44,963 nt of DNA from Variovorax sp. (GTDB lineage: Bacteria; Pseudomonadota; Gammaproteobacteria; Burkholderiales; Burkholderiaceae_C), in contig JAGIAI010000065.1 of assembly GCA_017744935.1 (NCBI GenBank), positions 1 through 44,963 of the forward strand, read 5' to 3'. Positions 21,332 through 29,199 of this stretch are shown piece after piece. The first letter of the stretch is position 1. Each line of letters opens with the position of its first letter. The position numbers were made by a program, and so were the translations under genes. The notes under the pieces were generated by a model. It was not told where the DNA came from. It saw only the letters and a program-made list of their open reading frames with translations, and made no database searches.

Positions 21332-22648
21332 CTACAAAGTGCCGTAGCTGTGCAGGCCGCTGAGGAACATGTTGACCCCGAGGAAGGCGAAGGTCGTGAC
21401 CGCCAGCCCCGCGAGCGCCCACCAGGCCGCGACCGTCCCGCGCAGCCCCTTCACCAGCCGCATGTGCAGCCAGGCCGCATAGTTGAGCCAGACGATAAGC
21501 GCCCAGGTCTCCTTGGGATCCCAGCTCCAGTAACCGCCCCATGCGTCCGCCGCCCACAGCGCGCCGAGCACCGTGGCGATCGTGAAGAAGGCGAAGCCGA
21601 CGGTGATGGACTTGTACATCACGTCGTCCAGCACCTCGTTGGACGGCAGTCGTGCCGCGATGCGGCGGCGGCCCAGCAGGATGCCCGCGGCAATCAGCGC
21701 CGAGATGGCCGCATAGCCCACCCAGTAGCTTCCGCCGGCTTCCTGCACGCGCTGGCGGAACGCCACCGGCACGAAGCACAGCGCCACGCCGAGCAGCCAG
21801 ATCGGCGTCAGCTTGTACCAGCGCGTTTCATCCGCCTGCTCCTTGATCAGGTAGGCGAACGCGACCATGGCGGAGAGCGAGAAGGTCCCGTAACCGATGA
21901 AATTGGCCGGCACGTGCAGCTTCATCCACCAGCTTTGCAGCGCCGGCACCAGCGGCTGGATCTCATGCGCATCGCGCACCAGCGTGTACCAGAGCAGGAA
22001 CCCGACCGCCGCGCTGACCACGAGCATCACGAACGCGCCCAGGGCGCGGGTGCGATAGCGCGATTCGAAGTAGAGGTAGAACGCCGCCGTCAGCCAGCAG
22101 AATAGGACGAACACTTCATAGAGATTGCTGACTGGGATGTGCCCGATGTCCGGACCGAGCTGATGGCTTTCGTACCAGCGGACCATCGTGCCGATCAGCG
22201 CCATGGTCACGGCCGCCCATGCGAGGCGCGAACCGATGAGGTCCATGGTGTCGCCCTGCTTGCCGCCGAAGAAACCGATCCAGTAGAACAGCGTGCTCAT
22301 GAAGAAGAGCACGCTCATCCACAGGATCGCCGACTGGCTCGAGAGGAAGTACTTGAGCCAGAAGACGGAATCGGCCCGCGCCAGATCGCCCTGGTAGGAA
22401 ACGATGGCGAGCAGGGACGCTCCGGCCACCACGATCGCAAGCACACGCAAGGGGCGCCAGAACCATCCGATCCAGATCGCCGCCGCCATGGCTGCGATCA
22501 GGATGGTCTTCTCGTAGTAGTCCATCGACGCCGCGTAACGCGAAAACGCGAAGAGGCCGCCGGCCACCACCAGCACGGCAAAGACCCAGTCGAACAGATT
22601 GCGCCGCGAAAGCCAGCTGTCGTTGAGCGTGAGGGTGGTCGTGGTCAT
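21332..22648 (-). CDS. ccsB: Cytochrome c biogenesis protein CcsB (System II, WWD family)
   Basis: A 438-aa polytopic membrane protein handling haem for System II cytochrome c maturation. The tryptophan-rich WWD motif is WGGYWSWDPKETWALIVWLNY near the C-terminus, with histidines in nearby helices (MKLHVPANFIGY, WLHMRLVKG) as candidate haem ligands. About eight or more membrane segments. The real start MTTTTLTLNDSWLSRR at 22648 overlaps the resB stop as ATGA; the 47 upstream codons in frame are resB sequence read out of frame. Confidence 0.94.
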   Translation of the reverse strand: MTTTTLTLNDSWLSRRNLFDWVFAVLVVAGGLFAFSRYAASMDYYEKTILIAAMAAAIWIGWFWRPLRVLAIVVAGASLLAIVSYQGDLARADSVFWLKYFLSSQSAILWMSVLFFMSTLFYWIGFFGGKQGDTMDLIGSRLAWAAVTMALIGTMVRWYESHQLGPDIGHIPVSNLYEVFVLFCWLTAAFYLYFESRYRTRALGAFVMLVVSAAVGFLLWYTLVRDAHEIQPLVPALQSWWMKLHVPANFIGYGTFSLSAMVAFAYLIKEQADETRWYKLTPIWLLGVALCFVPVAFRQRVQEAGGSYWVGYAAISALIAAGILLGRRRIAARLPSNEVLDDVMYKSITVGFAFFTIATVLGALWAADAWGGYWSWDPKETWALIVWLNYAAWLHMRLVKGLRGTVAAWWALAGLAVTTFAFLGVNMFLSGLHSYGTL

Positions 22649-24786
22649 GACGCGGTGTCTTTCCTGATGGCGAGCAGCTTGTCCTTGAGGTGCTCGAATT
22701 CGCGATCGCTGTCCATGGTCTTGCGGTTGACCGAGAAAGCCATGGTGGCCGCGGTACCGTCTGCCGATGCGCCGTTCTTCGCGAGCCACACCCAGAGCCT
22801 GCGCTCGCGGACGTACAGCATGGCAAAAATGCCGATGATCAGCAACAGGCAGCCCAGATAGACGACGTTCTTGCCAGGGGCACGCGCCACCTGGAACACG
22901 CTGGCTTGCACCTGTTTGAAGTCGGTCATCATCATCGCGACCGGCGCCGGGTAGAAGTGCGCGTCGCTGATCGCCAGCACCGCCTGCGTCAGATAGGCCT
23001 GCGTCTTTTCATCGGCCGGCAGCGCCGCGAGGCCCGCCTTCTCGCGGCTCACGTTCAGCACCTCGAAGAGCACATCATTCAGGATGCGCACCAGCACGGC
23101 GCCAGCGCGTTCGCGCTCGCCTTCGGGCACATTGGCTTCCATGAATTCGGCAATGGCCTGCCAGCCGCCGGTGCTCACTGCGTCGGCCTTGGCGCGTTCC
23201 GCGCCGGCGAAGAGTGCCAGCGCGCGGCCTGCCGAGACACGAAGCTGTTCAGCCAGCTCGGGCCGCTTGGGATCGGTCACGCGCGCGATGTATCGGTCGA
23301 TGGCACGCGAGCGCGCGGCGCCATCCGCCAGCGTCTCGCGCATGCGCACGAAATCGTCCATCGAACCCTTGTCATCAGCCGGAACGCGAAGGTAACGGAA
23401 GGACTCGTCGGGCCGCTCGCGCACGCCAAGCAGGAACACCGGCTGGCCGTCGCCGGTGTCGACCGGCACCATGTAGTTCTGGAATTCGCGCGCCTGCCCT
23501 GCCGCATCGCGCAGCTTGTAGCCGATGCTGGGACCGATGTTGCGCAGCACCTTCGGCTTGTTCGTCTTGTTGGCGGCCCCGAGCCGGGATTCGAGTTCGC
23601 CGCGAAGGTCCACCTTGCGCACATCGGCGCCGCTGGTCATCGCGCCGCTTCCGCCCTCGCCGAAGTTCTCGACGTTGATGACCCGCAAGGCGGTGTATTC
23701 GAGCGTGAGCCCGTCGGTGCCGTTGGTGATCTCGGTGCTGGTCCCGATGACACCATCGACCTCGAAGGGCTTGGCAGCCGCCGCCATCGGAACGGCCTTG
23801 AGCTTCACGCTCGAACCGCCATCGTCGAAGCTCGACTGGTAGATCTCGATGCCCTTGTAGCTGGCAGGATGGTTGACCTCGATGCGCGCTGGGATTTCCT
23901 TGCCGGTCTCGCGGTCGTGCAGCACGACTTCGCTCGCGAACAGCTTGGGCATGCCGGTCGAGTAGTAGTCGACGATGAACTTCTTCAACTCGATCGAGAA
24001 CGGCAGCTCCTGCAATAGCACGCCATCGGACTGGTTCAGGATTGCCACGCTCGACTGCGCGCCCTCCGGCACCAGGATGTTGCCGCGGAACGTCGGGTTG
24101 TTCGGCGACAGGCGATGCTGGGGCGGCACGTCGGCGATCAGCCCTCCGCCGGTGTAGACGCTCTTGCCGTTGAACCAGGTTTGAGCGCGCACGATCAGGT
24201 CGCCGTCGAGCAGACCGCCGAGGCACACCAGCACGATCGCGCTATGCGCCGCGATGTAGCCGAGCTTGTGCGCACCGCCCGCGCGCGCAGCGACCATCCA
24301 GCCGTCGCCTTCCCGGTGCTGCAACTTCACTTTCCAGCCGCCGCTGACAAGAAGCTGGCCGATACGGTTGGCCGCCACGTCCGGCGTCTCTGCCAGAACC
24401 GTGTCGGCGCGCTGTCCGAAGGCCCGAAGACTCTGCACGCGGATGCCTTCCTTGTAGGTGCGCAGGTCCGCGACGATGCGCGGCGTATTGCGCGCAATGC
24501 ACAGCGAGGTGCTGATCACCAGGAAAGCCAGGATCAGCAGGAACCACCAGGCGCTATAGACCGAGTCGAGCCGCGCGGTGGTGAAAAGCTCGGCCCAGAA
24601 CGGTCCAAACTGGTTGATGTAGTTGTTGATTGGCTCGTGCTGCTTGAGCACGGTGCCGATGATCGATGCGATGCAGATGATGGTCAGCAGCGCGATCGCA
24701 AAGCGCATCGACGAAAGCAGCTCTACCGCCGCACGGACCGCGTGGGGGCCGTGACGGACGCGAAGACCGTGGGTGGAAACCGACAT
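22645..24786 (-). CDS. resB: Cytochrome c biogenesis protein ResB
   Basis: A 713-aa System II partner of CcsB that presents apocytochrome c for haem attachment. N-terminal membrane helices (LLSSMRFAIALLTIICIASIIGTVLKQ, then SAWWFLLILAFLVISTSLCIA) carry the family signature; a large periplasmic domain follows (about 205-630) and a last helix lies near 640-660. The cytochrome c4 gene upstream is a natural client. A terminator separates it from that gene, so resB-ccsB probably has its own promoter in or beyond 24787-24891, though I could not identify one. Confidence 0.94.
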   Translation of the reverse strand: MSVSTHGLRVRHGPHAVRAAVELLSSMRFAIALLTIICIASIIGTVLKQHEPINNYINQFGPFWAELFTTARLDSVYSAWWFLLILAFLVISTSLCIARNTPRIVADLRTYKEGIRVQSLRAFGQRADTVLAETPDVAANRIGQLLVSGGWKVKLQHREGDGWMVAARAGGAHKLGYIAAHSAIVLVCLGGLLDGDLIVRAQTWFNGKSVYTGGGLIADVPPQHRLSPNNPTFRGNILVPEGAQSSVAILNQSDGVLLQELPFSIELKKFIVDYYSTGMPKLFASEVVLHDRETGKEIPARIEVNHPASYKGIEIYQSSFDDGGSSVKLKAVPMAAAAKPFEVDGVIGTSTEITNGTDGLTLEYTALRVINVENFGEGGSGAMTSGADVRKVDLRGELESRLGAANKTNKPKVLRNIGPSIGYKLRDAAGQAREFQNYMVPVDTGDGQPVFLLGVRERPDESFRYLRVPADDKGSMDDFVRMRETLADGAARSRAIDRYIARVTDPKRPELAEQLRVSAGRALALFAGAERAKADAVSTGGWQAIAEFMEANVPEGERERAGAVLVRILNDVLFEVLNVSREKAGLAALPADEKTQAYLTQAVLAISDAHFYPAPVAMMMTDFKQVQASVFQVARAPGKNVVYLGCLLLIIGIFAMLYVRERRLWVWLAKNGASADGTAATMAFSVNRKTMDSDREFEHLKDKLLAIRKDTAS

Positions 24787-24802
24787 GAGGCGCGGACCGT
24801 TG

Positions 24803-24843
24803 AAAAGAAAAAAGGCGGGCCATCCTCGCTGGATCGGCCCGCC
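24803..24843 (-). terminator. Rho-independent terminator of the cytochrome c4 gene
   Basis: On the minus strand GGCGGGCC (24836-24843) pairs perfectly with GGCCCGCC (24814-24821) around a 14-nt loop, followed by a T-rich run (complement of 24803-24813). It lies 48 bp past the cytochrome c4 stop and 17 bp before the resB start. Confidence 0.85.
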
Positions 24844-24891
24844 CTGTTTGGGGTTGTTATCGGCGGTTAGTTCACGACGAACCGCGCGGAC

Positions 24892-25560
24892 TCAGCGCAG
24901 TCCGGCGATGTAGTCGGCCACGGCCTTGATCTCGCGGTCGCTGAGCTTGGCGGTCACGCCCGTCATCTGCGGCGAATTCAGGCGGGCACCGTCGCGGAAC
25001 AGGGTGAGCTGCTGCACCGTGTAGTCGGCATGCTGACCGCCCAGACGGGGGTACTGCGACGGAATCCCTGCGCCGTCGGGGCTGTGGCAGCCGGCGCACG
25101 CGGGGATCTGGCGATCGGCCAGGCCGCCGCGGAAGATCTTCTCGCCGAGCGTGACGAGGTCCTTTTCCTTGGCGAAGCCGGTCTTGACCTTCTTCGACCC
25201 GACGAACCACGCGATGTTGCGCATGTCTTCCTCGGAGAGCCCGGCCACCATCGGCTTCATGATGGCGCTCTTGCGCTTGCCGGACTGGAAGTCCTGAAGC
25301 TGCTTGAAGATGTATTCAGGATGCTGCTGCGCGAGCTTCGGATTGGTTGCGATAGCCGAGTTGCCATCCGCGTTGTGGCAGGAAGCGCAGGCCTGGCCAT
25401 TGGGAGGCGCCGTGTTGAAGAGTGCTTCGCCTTTGGCCGGATCGGGCTTCTTGGCGGGCGCTGCGGCGGCCGGCTTTTCGGTTGGTTCGTCGGCCGCAAA
25501 GCTGACAGGGACAACGGCGCTCAGAAGGGCCGCAAGCAGAAAATTGGCAAACAACTTCAT
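24892..25560 (-). CDS. Dihaem cytochrome c4
   Basis: A 222-aa periplasmic dihaem c-type cytochrome that shuttles electrons to terminal oxidases. The signal peptide is cleaved after about VSFA (residue 22). An Ala/Pro/Lys-rich linker (about 24-42) precedes two homologous haem domains, with C58-x-x-C61-H62 and C155-x-x-C158-H159. Downstream methionines (KPMVAGLS, SPQMTGVTAKLS) are the axial-ligand candidates. It is the upstream neighbour of resB-ccsB, which attach haem to such proteins. The 70-bp divergent region to engB holds no strong promoter for this gene that I could fix. Confidence 0.93.
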   Translation of the reverse strand: MKLFANFLLAALLSAVVPVSFAADEPTEKPAAAAPAKKPDPAKGEALFNTAPPNGQACASCHNADGNSAIATNPKLAQQHPEYIFKQLQDFQSGKRKSAIMKPMVAGLSEEDMRNIAWFVGSKKVKTGFAKEKDLVTLGEKIFRGGLADRQIPACAGCHSPDGAGIPSQYPRLGGQHADYTVQQLTLFRDGARLNSPQMTGVTAKLSDREIKAVADYIAGLR

Positions 25561-25630
25561 ATCGGGGGCTCGAATTTATGGCGCAAAACCCGGCGATTCT
25601 ACAATGGCGCCCCGCTAGGAAAGCCCATCG

Positions 25631-26347
25631 ATGACCACCCCGCCGCGCAAGCCGGCCCCCCCTTCCCACACGAAATCCGCCGTCGACCCGGCGATGGCCG
25701 AGCGCTTTCGCACCGCGCGCGGCTGGCTGCATACCGCCCATTTCCTCATGAGCGCCCCGCAGCTGGAGCACCTGCCGCAGCTCGACCTGCCGGAGATTGC
25801 CTTCGTCGGCCGCTCCAATGCGGGCAAGTCGACCGCGATCAACACGCTCACGCAGCAGACCCGCCTCGCCTTCGCGTCGAAGACGCCCGGACGCACGCAA
25901 CACATCAACCTGTTCGGCGTCGGCAAGCAGAAGGTGGACGATGCCGTGCTCGCCGATCTACCAGGCTACGGCTACGCGGCGGTCCCGCGCGAGGCCAAGC
26001 TGCGCTGGCAGCGCGTGATGGGCAACTACCTGATGACGCGCGAGAACCTCCGCGGCGTGGTGCTGATGTGCGACCCCAGGCATGGCCTCACCGAGCTCGA
26101 CGAGATCCTGCTCGAAGTGATCCGCCCGCGCGTCGAACAAGGTCTCAAGTTCCTCGTACTGCTCACCAAGGCCGACAAGCTCACCCGCTCGGAAGGCGCC
26201 AAGGTGCTGTCCATCGTGCGACTGCAAGCCGGCGGCGGCGAGGTCAAACTGTTCTCTGCGCTCAAGCAGCAAGGTGTCGACGAGGCAGCCGAGTTGCTCT
26301 GGCGCTGGACCCATCCGGAAGATGAGGAGCCGAAGGAGACACCTTGA
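25631..26347 (+). CDS. yihA: Ribosome biogenesis GTP-binding protein EngB (YihA/YsxC)
   Basis: A 238-aa small GTPase needed for large-subunit ribosome assembly. G1 is GRSNAGKST (60-68); then TPGRTQHINLF (G2), DLPGYGYA (G3) and LTKADKL (G4). It is slightly longer than usual (about 210) because of an N-terminal Pro/Lys extension of about 20 residues. A TACAAT hexamer at 25600-25605 is a possible -10. The stop overlaps the next gene's TTG start. Confidence 0.95.
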   Translation: MTTPPRKPAPPSHTKSAVDPAMAERFRTARGWLHTAHFLMSAPQLEHLPQLDLPEIAFVGRSNAGKSTAINTLTQQTRLAFASKTPGRTQHINLFGVGKQKVDDAVLADLPGYGYAAVPREAKLRWQRVMGNYLMTRENLRGVVLMCDPRHGLTELDEILLEVIRPRVEQGLKFLVLLTKADKLTRSEGAKVLSIVRLQAGGGEVKLFSALKQQGVDEAAELLWRWTHPEDEEPKETP

Positions 26348-27255
26348 TCGAGACTTTCACCCGCGACCTGCCGAATGGCACCACCCTCAGCTGCCGTGCG
26401 GCCGGCGTACCCGGGCGCCCGCTGATGGTGTTCCTGCACGGCTTTCCCGAGGCCGCCTTCATCTGGGACGGCTTGCTCGACTATTTCGCGCGCCCCGAAA
26501 ACGGCGGCTTCCGTTGCGTGGCGCCGAATCTGCGCGGATTCGAGAAGTCGAGCTCACCCACGGATGTGGCGGCGTATCGCCCGCACCTGCTGGTGCAGGA
26601 TGTCGCGGAACTTGCCGCGAGCGAGAACGCGCAAGGCCGCATCGACGTGCTCGTGGCCCATGACTGGGGCGGTGCTTTCGGGTGGGGCTACGCGAACCAG
26701 CACGCCGATCGGCTCGGAAGGCTCGTCATCATCAATTCGCCGCACCCAGGCACCTTCGCGCGGGATTTGCTGAACGACCCGGCGCAACAGGCCGCGAGCG
26801 CCTACATGAACTTCCTGGCGCGGCCCGACGCCGAGGCGCTGCTCTCCGAAGACGATTTCCGGCGCATGTGGACCTTCTTCGAACGGATGAAGGCGGGACC
26901 CGACGGCTTCGGCTGGCTGACCGAAGAGGTCAAGAACCAGTACCGGGAGGTCTGGCAGGCAGGTCTGACCGGCGCGTGCAACCTCTATCGCATCACACCA
27001 CTGAAGCCAGCCATGCCCGGCCAGACAGCGCAGATCCCGGCCTTGCCGAAAGACCGGCTGACAGTGACGGTCCCCACCCTGGTCCTATGGGCGCTCGATG
27101 ACGCAGCGTTGTTGCCGCGTCTGCTGGAAGGCCTCGAAGACTATGTGCCGCGGCTTGAAGTTCGAAAGGTGCCGGGCGCGACCCACTGGATCGTGCACGA
27201 GCAGCCGGACCTCGTCGCCGGCGAGATCAAGGCCTTTCTCGCGCGGACTCAGTAG
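26344..27255 (+). CDS. Alpha/beta hydrolase, epoxide-hydrolase-like
   Basis: A 303-aa alpha/beta-hydrolase of the epoxide hydrolase/haloalkane dehalogenase branch. HGFPE (32-36) is the oxyanion region, D107 in HDWGG the nucleophile and H281 in GATHW the catalytic base. A lid tyrosine could come from QYREVW or LYRITP. The start codon is TTG at 26344, supported by AAGGAG five nt upstream (26333-26338) and the TTGA overlap with the engB stop. The natural substrate is unknown. The stop overlaps the opposing acyltransferase by 7 bp. Confidence 0.85.
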   Translation: MIETFTRDLPNGTTLSCRAAGVPGRPLMVFLHGFPEAAFIWDGLLDYFARPENGGFRCVAPNLRGFEKSSSPTDVAAYRPHLLVQDVAELAASENAQGRIDVLVAHDWGGAFGWGYANQHADRLGRLVIINSPHPGTFARDLLNDPAQQAASAYMNFLARPDAEALLSEDDFRRMWTFFERMKAGPDGFGWLTEEVKNQYREVWQAGLTGACNLYRITPLKPAMPGQTAQIPALPKDRLTVTVPTLVLWALDDAALLPRLLEGLEDYVPRLEVRKVPGATHWIVHEQPDLVAGEIKAFLARTQ

Positions 27256-28133
27256 ACGGAAGGCTCGCCTTCAGGGCGCGTCTTGAACCGCCGATGCACC
27301 CAGTAGTACTGCGAGGGCATCTTGTCGATGTAGCCCTGCAGCCGCTCGTTCATGAGTGCGGTGTCGGCCATCAGGTCGTCGGTCGGGAAATCCTTCCATG
27401 CCGGCAGCACCTCGATCTCGTAGCCCTCCTTGGTGAACCTCGAAATCACCGGCACCACGCGCGCACGACCCAGTCGGGCGAACCGGGAGAGCGACGGCAT
27501 GGTCGCCGCCTGCACCCCGTAGAACGGTACGAACACGGTCTGGTCGCGGCCGAAATCCATATCGGGAAGCAGATACAGCACGCCACCCCTGCGAAGCGCC
27601 GCGACGATCGGCTTGATGCCGTCGACACGATTCAGGGTCATCACGTCACCGAAGCGCCTGCGGCCCTCGCTGACCCAGGCGTCGATCATCGGGTCGCGCT
27701 GTGTCGTGTAGATCGTGGTGCAAGGGCGCGGGGTGCGCATCGTCAGCGCTGTGGCCGCAGCATCCAGGCCGTAGAAGTGCGGCGCGAACAGGATGGTCGG
27801 CTCATTGCCGTTGGCGAGCGCGTCGATCTCGGACGCAGACCCCACCACCTTCAGTCGGCTGGCCACCACATGTTCAGACGCGTGCCAGAGCCAGCTCCGG
27901 TCGAGAAACGACTGGGCGACATAGACGAAGGTCTCGCGCGCGATGCGCTTGCGCTCCTCGGGCGACTTCTCGGGAAAGCACAACTTCAGATTCGCATCGA
28001 CGACGCGCCGGCGAGGTTTCGCGAGCACATACAGCAGAGAACCCATCGCCGCACCAAAGCCACGCACCAGCGGCAGCGGCACGTGGGCCAGCACGCGCAT
28101 GAATCCAATGCCGAGTCTCGAGGTCAGGCTCAT
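27249..28133 (-). CDS. Lysophospholipid/lipid A acyltransferase family protein (LpxL-like), HX4D form
   Basis: A 294-aa inner-membrane acyltransferase of the LpxL/LpxM (HtrB) family, which adds secondary acyl chains to lipid A. One N-terminal hydrophobic segment (about 7-38) precedes the catalytic H119-FYGL-D124 (HX4D); LYLLPDMDFGRDQTVFVPFYG is the second conserved block. It overlaps the upstream acyltransferase gene by 4 nt (ATGA) and converges with the hydrolase gene. The two paralogues likely act on different positions or at different steps; which one is LpxL and which LpxM cannot be told here. Confidence 0.88.
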   Translation of the reverse strand: MSLTSRLGIGFMRVLAHVPLPLVRGFGAAMGSLLYVLAKPRRRVVDANLKLCFPEKSPEERKRIARETFVYVAQSFLDRSWLWHASEHVVASRLKVVGSASEIDALANGNEPTILFAPHFYGLDAAATALTMRTPRPCTTIYTTQRDPMIDAWVSEGRRRFGDVMTLNRVDGIKPIVAALRRGGVLYLLPDMDFGRDQTVFVPFYGVQAATMPSLSRFARLGRARVVPVISRFTKEGYEIEVLPAWKDFPTDDLMADTALMNERLQGYIDKMPSQYYWVHRRFKTRPEGEPSVY

Positions 28134-29020
28134 GCCGCACCCTTTGGGCGCTCGGCCGCCACGACCTCTTCACGCGGCTGCTTGTAGCGCGCGTAGTCCC
28201 AGACGTACTGGCCCGGCAGGCTGCGGATCAGTTGCTCGATGCCTTCGTTCATCGCGGTCGCGGCAGCCTCGGGCGTGGCCTTGGGATCGCTCATCGCGGT
28301 ACCGTCGAAGGGCTCGAAGCGAATCGCATAGCCCGCGCCGCGCGGCAAACGCTCGCACACGCCCAGGAAGACGCGGGCCCCGGTCTGTTGCGCGAGGCGA
28401 GGCAGCAGCGTCATCGTGTAGGCAGGGCGGCCGAAGAACGGCGCCCACACGCCCTGCCCGAGCGGTGGCACCTGGTCGGGCAGGAGGCCGGTGTAGCCGC
28501 CGTTGCGCAGCGTGCGGATCAGACCGCGCACGCCTGCCACGGTGGTGGGCAATGTTTGCAGGCCGGGTCGATCGCGCGAACCCGCGATCAGGTCCGCCAT
28601 GAACTGCTTGCGCGCGGGGCGAAAGAGCGCGGTGATCGGGCCGTAGGTCTCGAAGAATCGCTCGCCCACGGCCTGTCCGAACGTCTCCCAGCTGCCCAGG
28701 TGCGGCGATACGAGGATCACGCCCTTCCGCGCGGCGAGTGCTGCCTCGAATTCCTCGATGCCATCCCAGCGAACGATGTGCGGCAGCAGGCTCTGCCCCT
28801 GTGGACGCGACCAGATCAGCGGAAGCTCGCCCACCATCTTGCCTGCCGCGGCAATCGCCGGGCGGTACTGCTCCGGCGTGAAGCCGGCCGCTTCGGCGTT
28901 TTCCTTGAACCGCCTGCGGTAATCCGGCGCCATCCACCAGACGAGCCATCCGATGCAGCCACCAACCGCATGCATCAAGGGCAGCGGCACGCGCGCGAGC
29001 AATCGGAACAAAGTGATCAT
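28130..29020 (-). CDS. Lysophospholipid/lipid A acyltransferase family protein (LpxL-like), HX4E form
   Basis: A 296-aa paralogue of the next gene. The catalytic motif is H107-LGSW-E112 (HX4E, as in several LpxL enzymes), followed by GLLPDQVPPLGQGVWAPFFG, which matches the conserved second block. An N-terminal hydrophobic anchor lies at about 3-30. I start at ATG 29020 (MITLFRLLARVPL); a TTG immediately before it is also in frame. It is first in a two-gene operon divergent from metK, with 179 bp between the starts. Confidence 0.88.
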   Translation of the reverse strand: MITLFRLLARVPLPLMHAVGGCIGWLVWWMAPDYRRRFKENAEAAGFTPEQYRPAIAAAGKMVGELPLIWSRPQGQSLLPHIVRWDGIEEFEAALAARKGVILVSPHLGSWETFGQAVGERFFETYGPITALFRPARKQFMADLIAGSRDRPGLQTLPTTVAGVRGLIRTLRNGGYTGLLPDQVPPLGQGVWAPFFGRPAYTMTLLPRLAQQTGARVFLGVCERLPRGAGYAIRFEPFDGTAMSDPKATPEAAATAMNEGIEQLIRSLPGQYVWDYARYKQPREEVVAAERPKGAA

Positions 29021-29071
29021 CAAGACAGGGGGTGAAAGGATGGCGCGCGCGCAACACAGGCGCGGCTCGAA

Positions 29072-29077
29072 TAGAAT
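29072..29077 (+). promoter_or_regulatory. metK: Putative metK -10 box
   Basis: TAGAAT at 29072-29077 lies just before the riboswitch aptamer, so a transcript would begin near 29084, at the first aptamer stem. No good -35 is visible at 16-18 bp upstream, so the call is tentative. Confidence 0.35.
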
Positions 29078-29084
29078 ACGAATT

Positions 29085-29137
29085 GTCGCCGAGTTATGGA
29101 ACTACTTGCAGGGCGACGTTAAACCCAACTGCTAAAG
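29085..29137 (+). promoter_or_regulatory. SAM-II riboswitch aptamer upstream of metK
   Basis: The stem gtcgcc (29085-29090) pairs with ggcgac (29112-29117). Its loop contains cttgcag, and the stem is followed by cgttaaac and then aactgctaaag, the conserved SAM-II core order. The loop bases agtt (29092-29095) can pair with aact (29127-29130) to make the H-type pseudoknot typical of the class. SAM-II switches respond to S-adenosylmethionine and commonly control methionine and SAM genes in proteobacteria; metK makes SAM, so feedback repression is expected. The assignment rests on remembered consensus features, not on a covariance search. Confidence 0.8.
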
Positions 29138-29199
29138 CGTTCGCCAAAGCTCCACAGGAGGCTGGCAACGCGCCAACCAACTTGCATGGAGCTTTTTCA
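29137..29199 (+). promoter_or_regulatory. metK: metK expression platform with alternative Shine-Dalgarno pairing
   Basis: Two exclusive structures are visible. In one, gcgtt-c-gcc (29137-29145) pairs with ggcaacgc (29164-29171), and agctcc (29148-29153) pairs with ggaggct (29157-29163), leaving the Shine-Dalgarno ggag (29188-29191) free. In the other, aaagctcc (29146-29153) pairs perfectly with ggagcttt (29188-29195), hiding it; this second hairpin is also followed by a short T run. How the aptamer selects between them is inferred. Confidence 0.55.

Noticed and set aside
29085..29199. metK leader as an SAH or SAM-I riboswitch
   Set aside because: The order of stem, cttgcag, cgttaaac and gctaaag, with a loop-to-tail pseudoknot, fits SAM-II. 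It lacks the multi-helix junction of SAM-I and the gaggagcg-type core of SAH switches.
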